Part shown: piece after piece, positions 6,792 to 13,786 of the stretch
How positions within the stretch are numbered: the first letter of the stretch is position 1
Layout: every line of letters begins with the position of its first letter
NCBI GenBank assembly: GCA_013003285.1
Contig: JABDJY010000317.1
Location: forward strand, 1 to 16,111
Direction: 5' to 3'
DNA length: 16,111 bases
Source of the DNA: Alphaproteobacteria bacterium
GTDB taxonomy: Bacteria; Pseudomonadota; Alphaproteobacteria; UBA6615
Made by a program: the position numbers and the translations under genes
The notes under the pieces: model-generated
Database searches by the model: none
The model's input: the letters and a program-made list of their open reading frames with translations, nothing else
Told to the model about the DNA's origin: nothing

Positions 6792-7235
6792 GTGGCTGAA
6801 ACCAATCTAATTATACCACTATTGGAGCTTGGCGAGCGGGCAAACTGGCACAGCCTTACCGCCGCGATATGGTCTGATGAAACAACGGAATCAGACTGGA
6901 ATAAGAATTATGAACTGGCCGAGTACGTAGCTTTCTTCGATTCGAGAAAAGTCGTAATGCTGCATTTCGACTATGAAATCCGGGTGGGTAACACCAATCT
7001 CTCACAAAGATTGATGATCGAAAAATTTCATCGAGAAACCGCGCTTGAAATTATTTGCTATCGCGAACCCATTCTATCGGCTTCCAATCCAAAGCAAGCT
7101 ATCTCTGACGCTGTATCTGAGTTCCGTAACTTAAAACGACTGTTTCAGGGTGATGCGCTATTCCTTGGGCCCGATACACTCAACTATCCCAAATCCCCCA
7201 CCGACTATCCAAAAGAGTGGCTGAAAATCGAATAG
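6792..7235 (+). CDS. Hypothetical protein, 147 residues, AT-rich gene
   Basis: Begins at GTG with MAETNLIIPLLELGERANW and ends KEWLKIE. No family is recognised. The protein looks soluble and alpha/beta, with KVVMLHFDYEIRVGN in the middle, a charged helix (LMIEKFHRETALEIICYRE) and a proline- and tyrosine-rich tail (DTLNYPKSPTDYPKEW). There is no signal peptide or transmembrane helix. The start is uncertain: the frame is open back to a TGA at 6744-6746, GAGGG at 6774-6778 sits 13 bases before the GTG, and no ATG, GTG or TTG lies further upstream in that open stretch. The gene is clearly AT-rich: one line of it (6901-6960) holds 24 G/C of 60 bases, against 41 of 60 at 8461-8520 in the RND gene. 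This suggests later acquisition. It faces the RND gene tail to tail. Confidence 0.7.
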   Translation: MAETNLIIPLLELGERANWHSLTAAIWSDETTESDWNKNYELAEYVAFFDSRKVVMLHFDYEIRVGNTNLSQRLMIEKFHRETALEIICYREPILSASNPKQAISDAVSEFRNLKRLFQGDALFLGPDTLNYPKSPTDYPKEWLKIE

Positions 7236-7348
7236 CGAAACTTCCGTTGTTGGCCCATTTCTACCGCGGCAAGCGTCGAAAGCCACGGTCGGTTCGCCGC
7301 TAAAAGCGTCCTATCAGAACGGGCTATCCAAACCCCACCCCGCCAGCG

Positions 7349-10300
7349 TTACTCCGCCGGGGAGGGCGCCGCGCTGCTGCTGAGGGTGTGCCGGCGGCGG
7401 CGCCAGGCGGCGACGTTTTCGCGGGCCATCAGGGCCGACGGCGTGATGATCAGGGTGAGCACGGTGGAGAAGGTGAGGCCGGCGGCGATGGCGGTGGCCA
7501 GTTGCACCCACCATTGGGTCGAGGGCGAGCCGACCGAGACTTCGCGGCTGACGAAATCGATATTGACCTGTAGCACCATGGGCATCAGGCCGAGGATGGT
7601 GGTCACCGTGGTCAGCAGCACCGGCCGCAGGCGTTGGGCGCCGGTCAACAGGATCGCCTGCAGGGGATCGGCGATTTGTTTGCGCAGCCGGTCATGGGTG
7701 TCGAGCAGGACGATATTATTGTTCACCACGATGCCGGCGAGCGCGATGACGCCGATGCCGCTCATGACGATGCCGAAGGGCTGGCCGATGATCAGCAGGC
7801 CGAGCATGACCCCGACCGTCGACATGATGACCGCTGAGAGGACCAGCAGCGCGGAATAGAAGCTGTTGAACTGGGTGACCAGGATGATCGCCATGAGGAA
7901 CAGGGCAACCGCGAAGGCCTTCTTCAGGAAGTCCTGGGCGTTCTTCTGTTCTTCATCCTCGCCACGGAATTCCACCTCGACGCGCGGGTCGATACCCGAG
8001 GTGGGCAGCCAGGCCTTGATCTGCTGGGTGACATTGTCGGCCAGAACGCCGGGCTGCACGTCGGCCTGCACGCTCATCACCCGCACCGTATCGACGCGGC
8101 GCAGGAGCCCGGTGCGCGGCTTGGCCGTGCGGGTCACGAAGTTACTGATGGGCACCAGGCCTTCCGGGGTCTGGATGCGAATCTCGTCGAGCTGGTTGAT
8201 GGTGCGGTCGTCGATGGGATAGCGCGCGACGATGTCGATTTCCTCGTCGCTATCGTCGGGTCGGTAGTCGGTGACCTTCATGCCGTTGGTGACGAACTTC
8301 ACCGCATTGCCGATCAGGGTCACGTCGGCGCCGAATTTGGCCGCCTGGGCCCGGTCGACGGCGAGTTCCCATTCGATGCCCGGTACCGGCCGGCTGTCTT
8401 GGATGTCTTTCAGGCCGTTGAGCGTATCGACAAAGGCCCTGACCTTGGCGACTTCGCCGATCAACAGTTCGGGGAAGCGTGAGGAGAGCTGCACCTGCAC
8501 CGGCTTGCCGACCGGCGGGCCGGCCTCTTCCTTGCGGGTCTCGACAATGATGCCGGCGAGATCAGACGAACGTTCGATGATGTCGGCCAGGATGACATCG
8601 GCGGCGCGGCGCTGCTGCCAGTCGCCGAATTCCAAATTCACCGTGCCGATAATGTCTTCCGCCTCGTCGTCGCGATTTTGCAGATTGCCCGACAGCGCAT
8701 AGACCGAACTCAACTCGCCCTTCTCGGCGCGCAGTTCCAACACCCGGCGTTCGACCTCGCCGACCAGTTGCGCCTTCTCGGTGACCGACAAATTGCCGCG
8801 GGCATGGATCTGGATCGCCGCCTGCTCGGGCTCGACCTTGGGGAAGAACTCGACGCCCTTGCCCAACACCGCATACATGGCCCAGGAGCCGATCAGTAGG
8901 ACCAGCGCGCCCGACAGCACCCAGCCCGGCGCCGCCAGCGCCCGCGACAGAACGCGCAAATAGAGCGCGGTGCCGCCGGTGAATTCGCTGAGATCGGTAT
9001 CGCCGTCTTCGGCGGCGGGGCGGACCTTATCGGCCGGTATGGGATGGGACACCGCATCATAGGCGCGCTGGGCGAGGCGCAGGCCAATCCTCAGGCCGAG
9101 CACCACCCCGGCGATCGCCGCGGCCGCGGTCGGCAGACCGACCAGGGGGCCGGGTGTCAGGCCGATGATCTGGGTTAGCACAAAGAATGTGGCGGCGCCG
9201 GCGACGCCACCGCCGACGGCGATGGCGGCGACAATCACCACGATCCGGGTCAGGGTGGCGAAACGGGCGCCGAGCACCGGCACGAACAGCAAGGCCATGG
9301 CGAGCGAGGCGGTCAGCGTTGCCACCAGAGTGATCGGCAGGAATTTCATGAATTGGCCGACGATGCCGGGCCAGAACAACAGCGGCGCGAAAGCGGCCAG
9401 GGTTGTCGCGGTCGAGGCGGTGATCGGCCAGGCCATGCGCTTGGCCGCCATGGCATAGGCACTGCTCATGGGTTCGCCTTCGCGCAATTTGCGGTCGGCA
9501 TATTCGGTCACCACAATGGCGCCGTCGACCAGCATGCCGACCGACAGGATGAGCGAAAACAGCACCACGATATTGACCGTCAGGCCGAGCGCATTGAGCA
9601 CCAGGATGGCGGTGAGGAACGAGCCAGGGATGGCGATGGCGACCAGAATGCCGGAGCGCAGGCCGAGCGCCGCGATCACCGCGATCATCACCAGCAGCAC
9701 CGCGCTCAGAACATTGTTCTGCAGATCGCGCAGCATGTCTTTGATGCGCACCGATTTGTCTTGCGAGAAGGTGATATTCACCGTGTCCGGCCAGGCCAGG
9801 CGCTCAATCGCGACCACCTCGCGGACCTTTTCCACGGTCTCGATAATGTTTTCGCCGGTCCGCTTGGATATCTCCAACGCCACCGCCGGCTGGCCATTGA
9901 CCCGCGCCAGGGTCTCGCGGTCGCGGAAGTTACGGCGGATCGAGGCGATATCGCGGAACTTCACCACCGCATCCTGATTGACCTTCACCGGCATCTCGAG
10001 CAGGTCGTCGACGCTCTCGAACAGGCCGGGCACCTTGATGGCGAAACGACCCTGGCCGGTATCCAGCGCGCCGGCGGCGATCAGCTGGTTCGAGCGGCTC
10101 AGCAGTTCGATAACCGTGCCGGCGTCGAGGCCGTAACTTTCGATCGATTCCGGGTCGACGACGATTTCGACCATCTCGTCCCGGTCGCCGCCGATCTGCA
10201 CCTCGAGCACTTCGGGCACGCCCTCGATGGCGTCCTGCAATTCGCGCGACAGGCGCATCAGCGTGCGTTCGGGGACGTTTCCCGACAGGGTCACCACGAA

Positions 10301-10714
10301 GATCGGGAACAGGCTGAGATTGACCTCGTTGACCGTCGGTTCGTCGGCGTCGTCGGGCAGTTCCGGCTTCACCAGATCGACCTTTTCGCGCACATCGTCG
10401 AGCGCCCGGTCGACATTGAAGCCGGCCTCGAACTCCATCAGCACATTGCCGCCGCCTTGATAGGCGGTCGAGCGGATTTCCTTGATACCCTCGATCGCAC
10501 GCATCTCCGCTTCCATGGGCCGCACCAGCAAGCGTTCGGAATCTTCCGGTGAGATACCCTGATGGTTGAGGGTGACGTAGATGATCGGAATGTTGACGTC
10601 CGGCTCGGCCTCTTTGGGGATCGAGTTGAACGCAAACGCACCGGCGATCAGCAGTAGGACCAGGGAAGCAATGACCGTGCGCGAGCGGTTAAGCCCAGCA
10701 TCGATCAGGCTCAT
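7349..10714 (-). CDS. RND efflux pump, inner-membrane permease
   Basis: 1121 residues, the trimeric proton-driven pump of a tripartite efflux system (AcrB/MexB-like superfamily). The N-terminal helix (about 11-30) is followed by IPKEAEPDVNIP and the periplasmic porter domain (about 33-335). Helices TM2-TM6 lie at about 336-485 and the second porter domain at about 620-925. The last helices end near 1095 (IIGQPFGIVMSGIGVIALAGI at about 975-995, VVNNNIVLLD at 996-1005, QRLRPVLLTT at 1027-1036). The TM4 proton-relay motif reads VGMLVDGAIVV with one aspartate, D397, where AcrB-type pumps have two adjacent ones. Residues 486-550 add two hydrophobic stretches between TM6 and TM7 that the canonical fold lacks, making the protein longer than the usual 1030-1050. 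The gene overlaps the adaptor stop codon by four bases (ATGA). Substrate is unknown. The PadR context favours phenolic or other hydrophobic compounds rather than metals. Confidence 0.95.
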   Translation of the reverse strand: MSLIDAGLNRSRTVIASLVLLLIAGAFAFNSIPKEAEPDVNIPIIYVTLNHQGISPEDSERLLVRPMEAEMRAIEGIKEIRSTAYQGGGNVLMEFEAGFNVDRALDDVREKVDLVKPELPDDADEPTVNEVNLSLFPIFVVTLSGNVPERTLMRLSRELQDAIEGVPEVLEVQIGGDRDEMVEIVVDPESIESYGLDAGTVIELLSRSNQLIAAGALDTGQGRFAIKVPGLFESVDDLLEMPVKVNQDAVVKFRDIASIRRNFRDRETLARVNGQPAVALEISKRTGENIIETVEKVREVVAIERLAWPDTVNITFSQDKSVRIKDMLRDLQNNVLSAVLLVMIAVIAALGLRSGILVAIAIPGSFLTAILVLNALGLTVNIVVLFSLILSVGMLVDGAIVVTEYADRKLREGEPMSSAYAMAAKRMAWPITASTATTLAAFAPLLFWPGIVGQFMKFLPITLVATLTASLAMALLFVPVLGARFATLTRIVVIVAAIAVGGGVAGAATFFVLTQIIGLTPGPLVGLPTAAAAIAGVVLGLRIGLRLAQRAYDAVSHPIPADKVRPAAEDGDTDLSEFTGGTALYLRVLSRALAAPGWVLSGALVLLIGSWAMYAVLGKGVEFFPKVEPEQAAIQIHARGNLSVTEKAQLVGEVERRVLELRAEKGELSSVYALSGNLQNRDDEAEDIIGTVNLEFGDWQQRRAADVILADIIERSSDLAGIIVETRKEEAGPPVGKPVQVQLSSRFPELLIGEVAKVRAFVDTLNGLKDIQDSRPVPGIEWELAVDRAQAAKFGADVTLIGNAVKFVTNGMKVTDYRPDDSDEEIDIVARYPIDDRTINQLDEIRIQTPEGLVPISNFVTRTAKPRTGLLRRVDTVRVMSVQADVQPGVLADNVTQQIKAWLPTSGIDPRVEVEFRGEDEEQKNAQDFLKKAFAVALFLMAIILVTQFNSFYSALLVLSAVIMSTVGVMLGLLIIGQPFGIVMSGIGVIALAGIVVNNNIVLLDTHDRLRKQIADPLQAILLTGAQRLRPVLLTTVTTILGLMPMVLQVNIDFVSREVSVGSPSTQWWVQLATAIAAGLTFSTVLTLIITPSALMARENVAAWRRRRHTLSSSAAPSPAE

Positions 10715-11814
10715 GACGCATTTCCCGGCGCCGCCGCTGTCGTGGACACCACGGCTTTGACGCGTTCACCCTCGATGACGAATTCCTGGCCAACGACAAT
10801 GACACGGACCTTTTCGGGCAAACCGCCGACCCAAATACCCTGGGTTTCGTCGGCGAGAATCTCGACCGGCTTGAAGCGCACAATGTCGTTCTCATCGAGA
10901 GTTCGAACGCCGACCACACCGGCATCATTCAGGGTGAGTATGGAGGGCGACACCAGATGGGCGCGTTCTTCGCCCAGGGGGAACTGAATGACGGCGGTGA
11001 TGCCGTCGCGAATGCGGTAGTCGGCATTGGCGATTTCCAACTCGACCCGATAGGTTCGGGTCTGTGGATCGGCAACGGGGGCGATGAACCGGATGCTGCC
11101 GGTATATGTACTGCCATCGACCAGGGTCACATTGGCAATGCCGCCTTTCTCCAATCCGCCGATCTGGCGTTCCGACACGCTGCCGACGGCCAGCACCGGA
11201 TCGAGATCGACGATAGTGGCGGCGACGTCGCCAATGCGCACGAAATCGCCCAACTCCACATGGCCCTCGCGGACGATGCCGTCGAACGGCGCCTGCAAAG
11301 TGGTGCGCGCAATATCGATCTGCATCTGCTCGACGACCGCGCGGGCAGCGTCGAGACGCGCCGCCGAACCGGCTTGATCGGTGGTCGAGCGGAAACCTTT
11401 TTCATGCAGCTTTTGCGCCGCTTCATATTCGATCTGGCGTTGCTTGAGCACCGCCTTGGCTTCGGATAATTTTGCGCCGCGGTCGTCCTGGCGCAGCTTT
11501 GCGATGACGGCGTCTTTGGAAACCGCATCGCCACGCTGCACCATAAGTTCGACGACCTGACCCTCGGTCTCGGCGCGCAGTTCGACATTGCGCGAGGCCT
11601 GGGTGCGGCCGGTGATGGCGACGGTTTCCATGCGGAGCAGGGCGACCAATTCCGCCACCCGTACCGTCGCTAAGGGTGCTGCGGCGGCTTCCTGCGTGGG
11701 GGCCGATGCCTGCTCGGCGCCGTTCGCGCCGCCGCCGATTTGGCCCGAGGCGATCCAACCGGCCGCCAGCACGGCGAGTACGAGGGCAATTAGCGGCGAT
11801 CTACCAATCTTCAT
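10711..11814 (-). CDS. Periplasmic adaptor (membrane fusion protein) of the RND pump
   Basis: 367 residues of the HlyD/AcrA type. It bridges the RND permease to an outer-membrane channel. Residues 8-22 are a hydrophobic signal or anchor with no lipobox cysteine, so it is probably anchored or secreted rather than a lipoprotein. The barrel-sandwich (lipoyl) halves are at about 75-110 (VELRAETEGQVVELMVQRGD) and 172-200 (TLQAPFDGIVREG), flanking a coiled-coil hairpin at about 112-170 rich in Ala, Glu and Lys. The beta-barrel is at about 207-280 and the membrane-proximal domain at 285-358. AAGGA lies eight bases before the ATG. It starts 12 bases after the PadR stop codon and its TGA overlaps the pump's ATG, so the three genes form one operon. 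No TolC-like gene is present, so the system must borrow one from elsewhere. Confidence 0.94.
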   Translation of the reverse strand: MKIGRSPLIALVLAVLAAGWIASGQIGGGANGAEQASAPTQEAAAAPLATVRVAELVALLRMETVAITGRTQASRNVELRAETEGQVVELMVQRGDAVSKDAVIAKLRQDDRGAKLSEAKAVLKQRQIEYEAAQKLHEKGFRSTTDQAGSAARLDAARAVVEQMQIDIARTTLQAPFDGIVREGHVELGDFVRIGDVAATIVDLDPVLAVGSVSERQIGGLEKGGIANVTLVDGSTYTGSIRFIAPVADPQTRTYRVELEIANADYRIRDGITAVIQFPLGEERAHLVSPSILTLNDAGVVGVRTLDENDIVRFKPVEILADETQGIWVGGLPEKVRVIVVGQEFVIEGERVKAVVSTTAAAPGNAS

Positions 11815-11826
11815 CGACCCATCCTT

Positions 11827-12372
11827 CTACTCGGCGACGGCGCGTTGGGGTAGCAGCGAGGCGCTGACCAATTGGTAGCGATTTTCCTCGATATAGTCCG
11901 CCATGGCGCGGTAAATCGCCAAGGCATAGCCATCGATAAATGTCTCACTGGCGGGGGCAAATCCACTATTGGCGCGTTGTTCGAGCCCCGCGATCGCTTC
12001 GGTCAGCACCGCCATGCGTTCGTCGATCATGGCCTCAAGCGCGCTCGGCGACAATAGGTGCGCGAACATCATGCGAAACAGAAAGTCGGAGCGTACCTTA
12101 TCGGGCTCGGTCGGTTCGTCCAGGGCGTCGAGCAGAAACAATCGGCCGGTGGCTGTCAGGCTATAGACCTTTTTATCGGGTCGGCCTTCTTGGGTGTATT
12201 GGGTCACCGTGACCAGATTGTCTTTGAGCAGTTGCGCCAGCGCGGGATAGATCGAGCCGAAGCCAATTTCCTGAATATGGCCGAAAGGCCCGTCTTCGAA
12301 GGCCTTTTTAATCTCGTAACCGGAAGCGTCGCCGTGCGTCAAAACGCCGAGACAAAGGGTTTTCGTGTCCAT
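11827..12372 (-). CDS. PadR-family transcriptional regulator
   Basis: 181 residues. The winged helix-turn-helix covers about 5-80: LGVLTHGDASGYEIKKAF, GFGSIYPALAQLLKDNLV as the recognition region, and the wing EGRPDKKVYSLTATGR. Residues 92-170 form the helical dimerisation domain of the longer (Vir_C-type) PadR subfamily. Known PadR proteins are repressors of detoxification or efflux genes that release DNA on binding a phenolic or other small ligand. As the first gene of the PadR-adaptor-pump operon it is probably autoregulated, and a perfect dyad lies upstream at 12449-12467. GAGGG precedes the ATG by seven bases. The family is clear; the ligand is unknown. Confidence 0.94.
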   Translation of the reverse strand: MDTKTLCLGVLTHGDASGYEIKKAFEDGPFGHIQEIGFGSIYPALAQLLKDNLVTVTQYTQEGRPDKKVYSLTATGRLFLLDALDEPTEPDKVRSDFLFRMMFAHLLSPSALEAMIDERMAVLTEAIAGLEQRANSGFAPASETFIDGYALAIYRAMADYIEENRYQLVSASLLPQRAVAE

Positions 12373-12448
12373 AAATCGACCCTCTTTGGAAATTGCCTGA
12401 AAATATAACCATACATAGCATATCGAGTCACGAAGTATTTAGTGTGAT

Positions 12449-12467
12449 ATATATCGTTACGATATAT
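12449..12467. promoter_or_regulatory. Candidate PadR operator (8-3-8 perfect dyad)
   Basis: ATATATCG-TTA-CGATATAT is a perfect 8-bp inverted repeat with a three-base centre, 77 bases upstream of the padR start codon. It overlaps a promoter-like stretch. PadR dimers bind AT-rich dyads in the promoters they repress, commonly their own, so this is the most likely operator. Binding by this particular protein is inferred from position and symmetry only. Confidence 0.6.
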
Positions 12468-12471
12468 TATA
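12466..12471 (-). promoter_or_regulatory. -10 element (TATAAT) of the PadR-efflux operon
   Basis: Read on the minus strand this is a perfect TATAAT, overlapping the right arm of the dyad at 12449-12467. No good -35 is seen 17 bases upstream. An alternative arrangement uses TTGCAT (12472-12477) as the -35 with a TATATA-like -10 inside the dyad. In either reading a protein bound to the dyad would block RNA polymerase. Confidence 0.4.
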
Positions 12472-12560
12472 ATGCAAGGCCTAGGCGGGCCACTTTGTGT
12501 AGCGGCCAGATTAAGGAGCGATAACGGGGATTTCCGCTGGCGTGCGTTCAGCAGATCGTC

Positions 12561-13292
12561 TTAAACGGTGAGCTTGTCTGCTAACAACTGACCTGGACCA
12601 TCAAGCTGCGGGACGACCCCGAGACGGCGCAGCAACGCCCAAATTCCCGCTTGGTTGGTCGTGACAACCGGCTTGTTCAGTTCCTGCTCTAATTCGCCGG
12701 CGATGAGCATGCACGGCATATTGCCGCCGGGAATGACGATGGCCTCGGCGTCGCCATGGTCGGCTTGGTGCACCAGATCGCGCACCGTCTGATAGTCGGT
12801 CAGCGCGATCGAGAAATTGTCGGTCAGGCCGAGCCCGGTAATCGACACCACGTCGAATCCATTGGCGGTCATGAACGCCCGGCTAAGGTCGTTGACGTCC
12901 GCGACGAAGGGCGTGGCCATGGCAATTCGTTGGACGTCGAGCGCTATCAGCGCATCGATTATAGTTTGGGCGGCGGTCAGGGCCGGCTTCCCGCTGGCGC
13001 TTTCGATGCGTTGCTTTAAGGCCGCATCATATTCGAGCCCCAGTTGGAAACTGGCGGCCGTCAGGCAAAACAGGATCACATCGACTCGTGCTGTCGCCAG
13101 CAATTCCGACTGCCGTGTCACGTCTCGGTCCTGGCCGGCAAGACCTTCGGCGCTGACCTCGGTCATGCCTAAGCGCGCCGCATGCACGCTGACCGAAGCT
13201 GGCATGACGGCATTATATTCGGGCTCGACATTGGTATTTGACGATGGGATCAACAGGCCGACCCGATGCTTTATCGTTTCCGGTATGGCCAT
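12561..13292 (-). CDS. Asp/Glu racemase superfamily enzyme (maleate cis-trans isomerase / arylmalonate decarboxylase-like)
   Basis: About 243 residues from the ATG at 13290-13292, or 250 from a TTG at 13313 that overlaps the previous stop codon as TTGA. Neither has a clear Shine-Dalgarno, and I chose the ATG because family members begin close to RVGLLIPSSN. Counting from the TTG, PSSNTNVEPEYNAVMP at 23-38 is the typical N-terminal signature. The two catalytic cysteines are C83 (VILFCLTAASF) and C201 (GGNMPCMLIAGEL). TTNQAGIWALLRRLG at 218-232 matches the C-terminal maleate-isomerase pattern. Relatives isomerise maleate to fumarate, decarboxylate arylmalonates or racemise amino acids in the cytosol. 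As the last gene of a ring-dioxygenase operon it probably handles a dicarboxylic breakdown product, but the substrate is an inference. Confidence 0.88.
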   Translation of the reverse strand: MAIPETIKHRVGLLIPSSNTNVEPEYNAVMPASVSVHAARLGMTEVSAEGLAGQDRDVTRQSELLATARVDVILFCLTAASFQLGLEYDAALKQRIESASGKPALTAAQTIIDALIALDVQRIAMATPFVADVNDLSRAFMTANGFDVVSITGLGLTDNFSIALTDYQTVRDLVHQADHGDAEAIVIPGGNMPCMLIAGELEQELNKPVVTTNQAGIWALLRRLGVVPQLDGPGQLLADKLTV

Positions 13293-13309
13293 GGCTGAAA
13301 CCGCCGCGC

Positions 13310-13786
13310 TCAAATCGGCGTCGAGAGCATATGCGGGATCGACCAGTTGTCGACGATGACGATCTTGCGGCGAAATTTGACAGCGTCGCCGTCGTGAACG
13401 ACTTCGTCGATGTAAGTGCCGAAGCTGTAAAGGCTGCCGCTACCCTCGTTATCGGCCTGATACATGGTGTAGTTGGCTTCAACCGAATAGCCGCCATCGT
13501 CGGTTGTGTCTTTAACGCGCACGTTGGTGATCAAATGCTTGTCGGTGTGGACGCTATATTCGTTGGCCTGGCGCAGCGACACGATGCGGTCGCGCAGCAT
13601 ATTCTTGTTTTCACACAGCATCAGGGTCACCGGCAGGCCGAGTTCGGCATTCTCGCGCGGCACAATCTTGTAGACGCAGTCTTCGCTGAACAGCTCGAGC
13701 CAATCCTCCAGCCGGTCGTTGTCGAGGCAGGCGCCATAATCGGCGAACAGATCATCGATGGCAAAGCGGAGCTCGGCCGCGATCAC
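13310..13786 (-). CDS. Ring-hydroxylating dioxygenase, beta (small) subunit
   Basis: 158 residues of the SnoaL-like/NTF2 fold typical of Rieske dioxygenase beta subunits, which pair with alpha subunits in a mixed oligomer and have a mainly structural role. Visible features are AIDDLFADYGACLDNDRLED, WLELFSEDCVYKIVPREN, the conserved loop region RIVSLRQANEYSVHTDKHLITN, and a C-terminal beta stretch (FRRKIVIVDNWSIP). It starts with GTG, preceded by a strong AAGGAG seven bases upstream. Its GTG overlaps the alpha-subunit TGA (GTGA), and its own TGA overlaps a possible TTG start of the next gene. This order supports coupled translation. It has no metal ligands of its own. Confidence 0.92.
   Translation of the reverse strand: MIAAELRFAIDDLFADYGACLDNDRLEDWLELFSEDCVYKIVPRENAELGLPVTLMLCENKNMLRDRIVSLRQANEYSVHTDKHLITNVRVKDTTDDGGYSVEANYTMYQADNEGSGSLYSFGTYIDEVVHDGDAVKFRRKIVIVDNWSIPHMLSTPI

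Larger units (their letters stand above)
12373..12560. other. Intergenic region upstream of the PadR operon
   Basis: This 188-base gap separates two leftward operons. The half nearest padR (12395-12475) is strongly AT-rich and holds the dyad and -10 sequences. The other half is GC-rich and contains an imperfect 7-bp stem (GGCCACT 12488-12494, AGCGGCC 12501-12507, one G-U pair, six-base loop). That stem could end the dioxygenase operon, but no T-run follows, so termination is only a guess. Confidence 0.5.

Noticed and set aside
5671..7235. Type VI or toxin-immunity module around the Sel1 gene
   Set aside because: Sel1 proteins sometimes occur as immunity-like partners, but neither neighbour shows toxin or secretion motifs and there is no structural secretion gene in the window.
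7236..7348. Expected bidirectional terminator between the convergent unknown gene and the RND gene
   Set aside because: Searched for a stem followed by T-rich sequence. Only widely spaced GCGGC/GCCGC matches were seen, so no terminator is reported.
9353..10552. A 399-codon open frame on the plus strand inside the RND gene
   Set aside because: It is antisense to a clear RND permease. Its translation is rich in His, Asp, Gln and Arg, as expected from the reverse of GC-rich coding sequence, and no known domain is visible.
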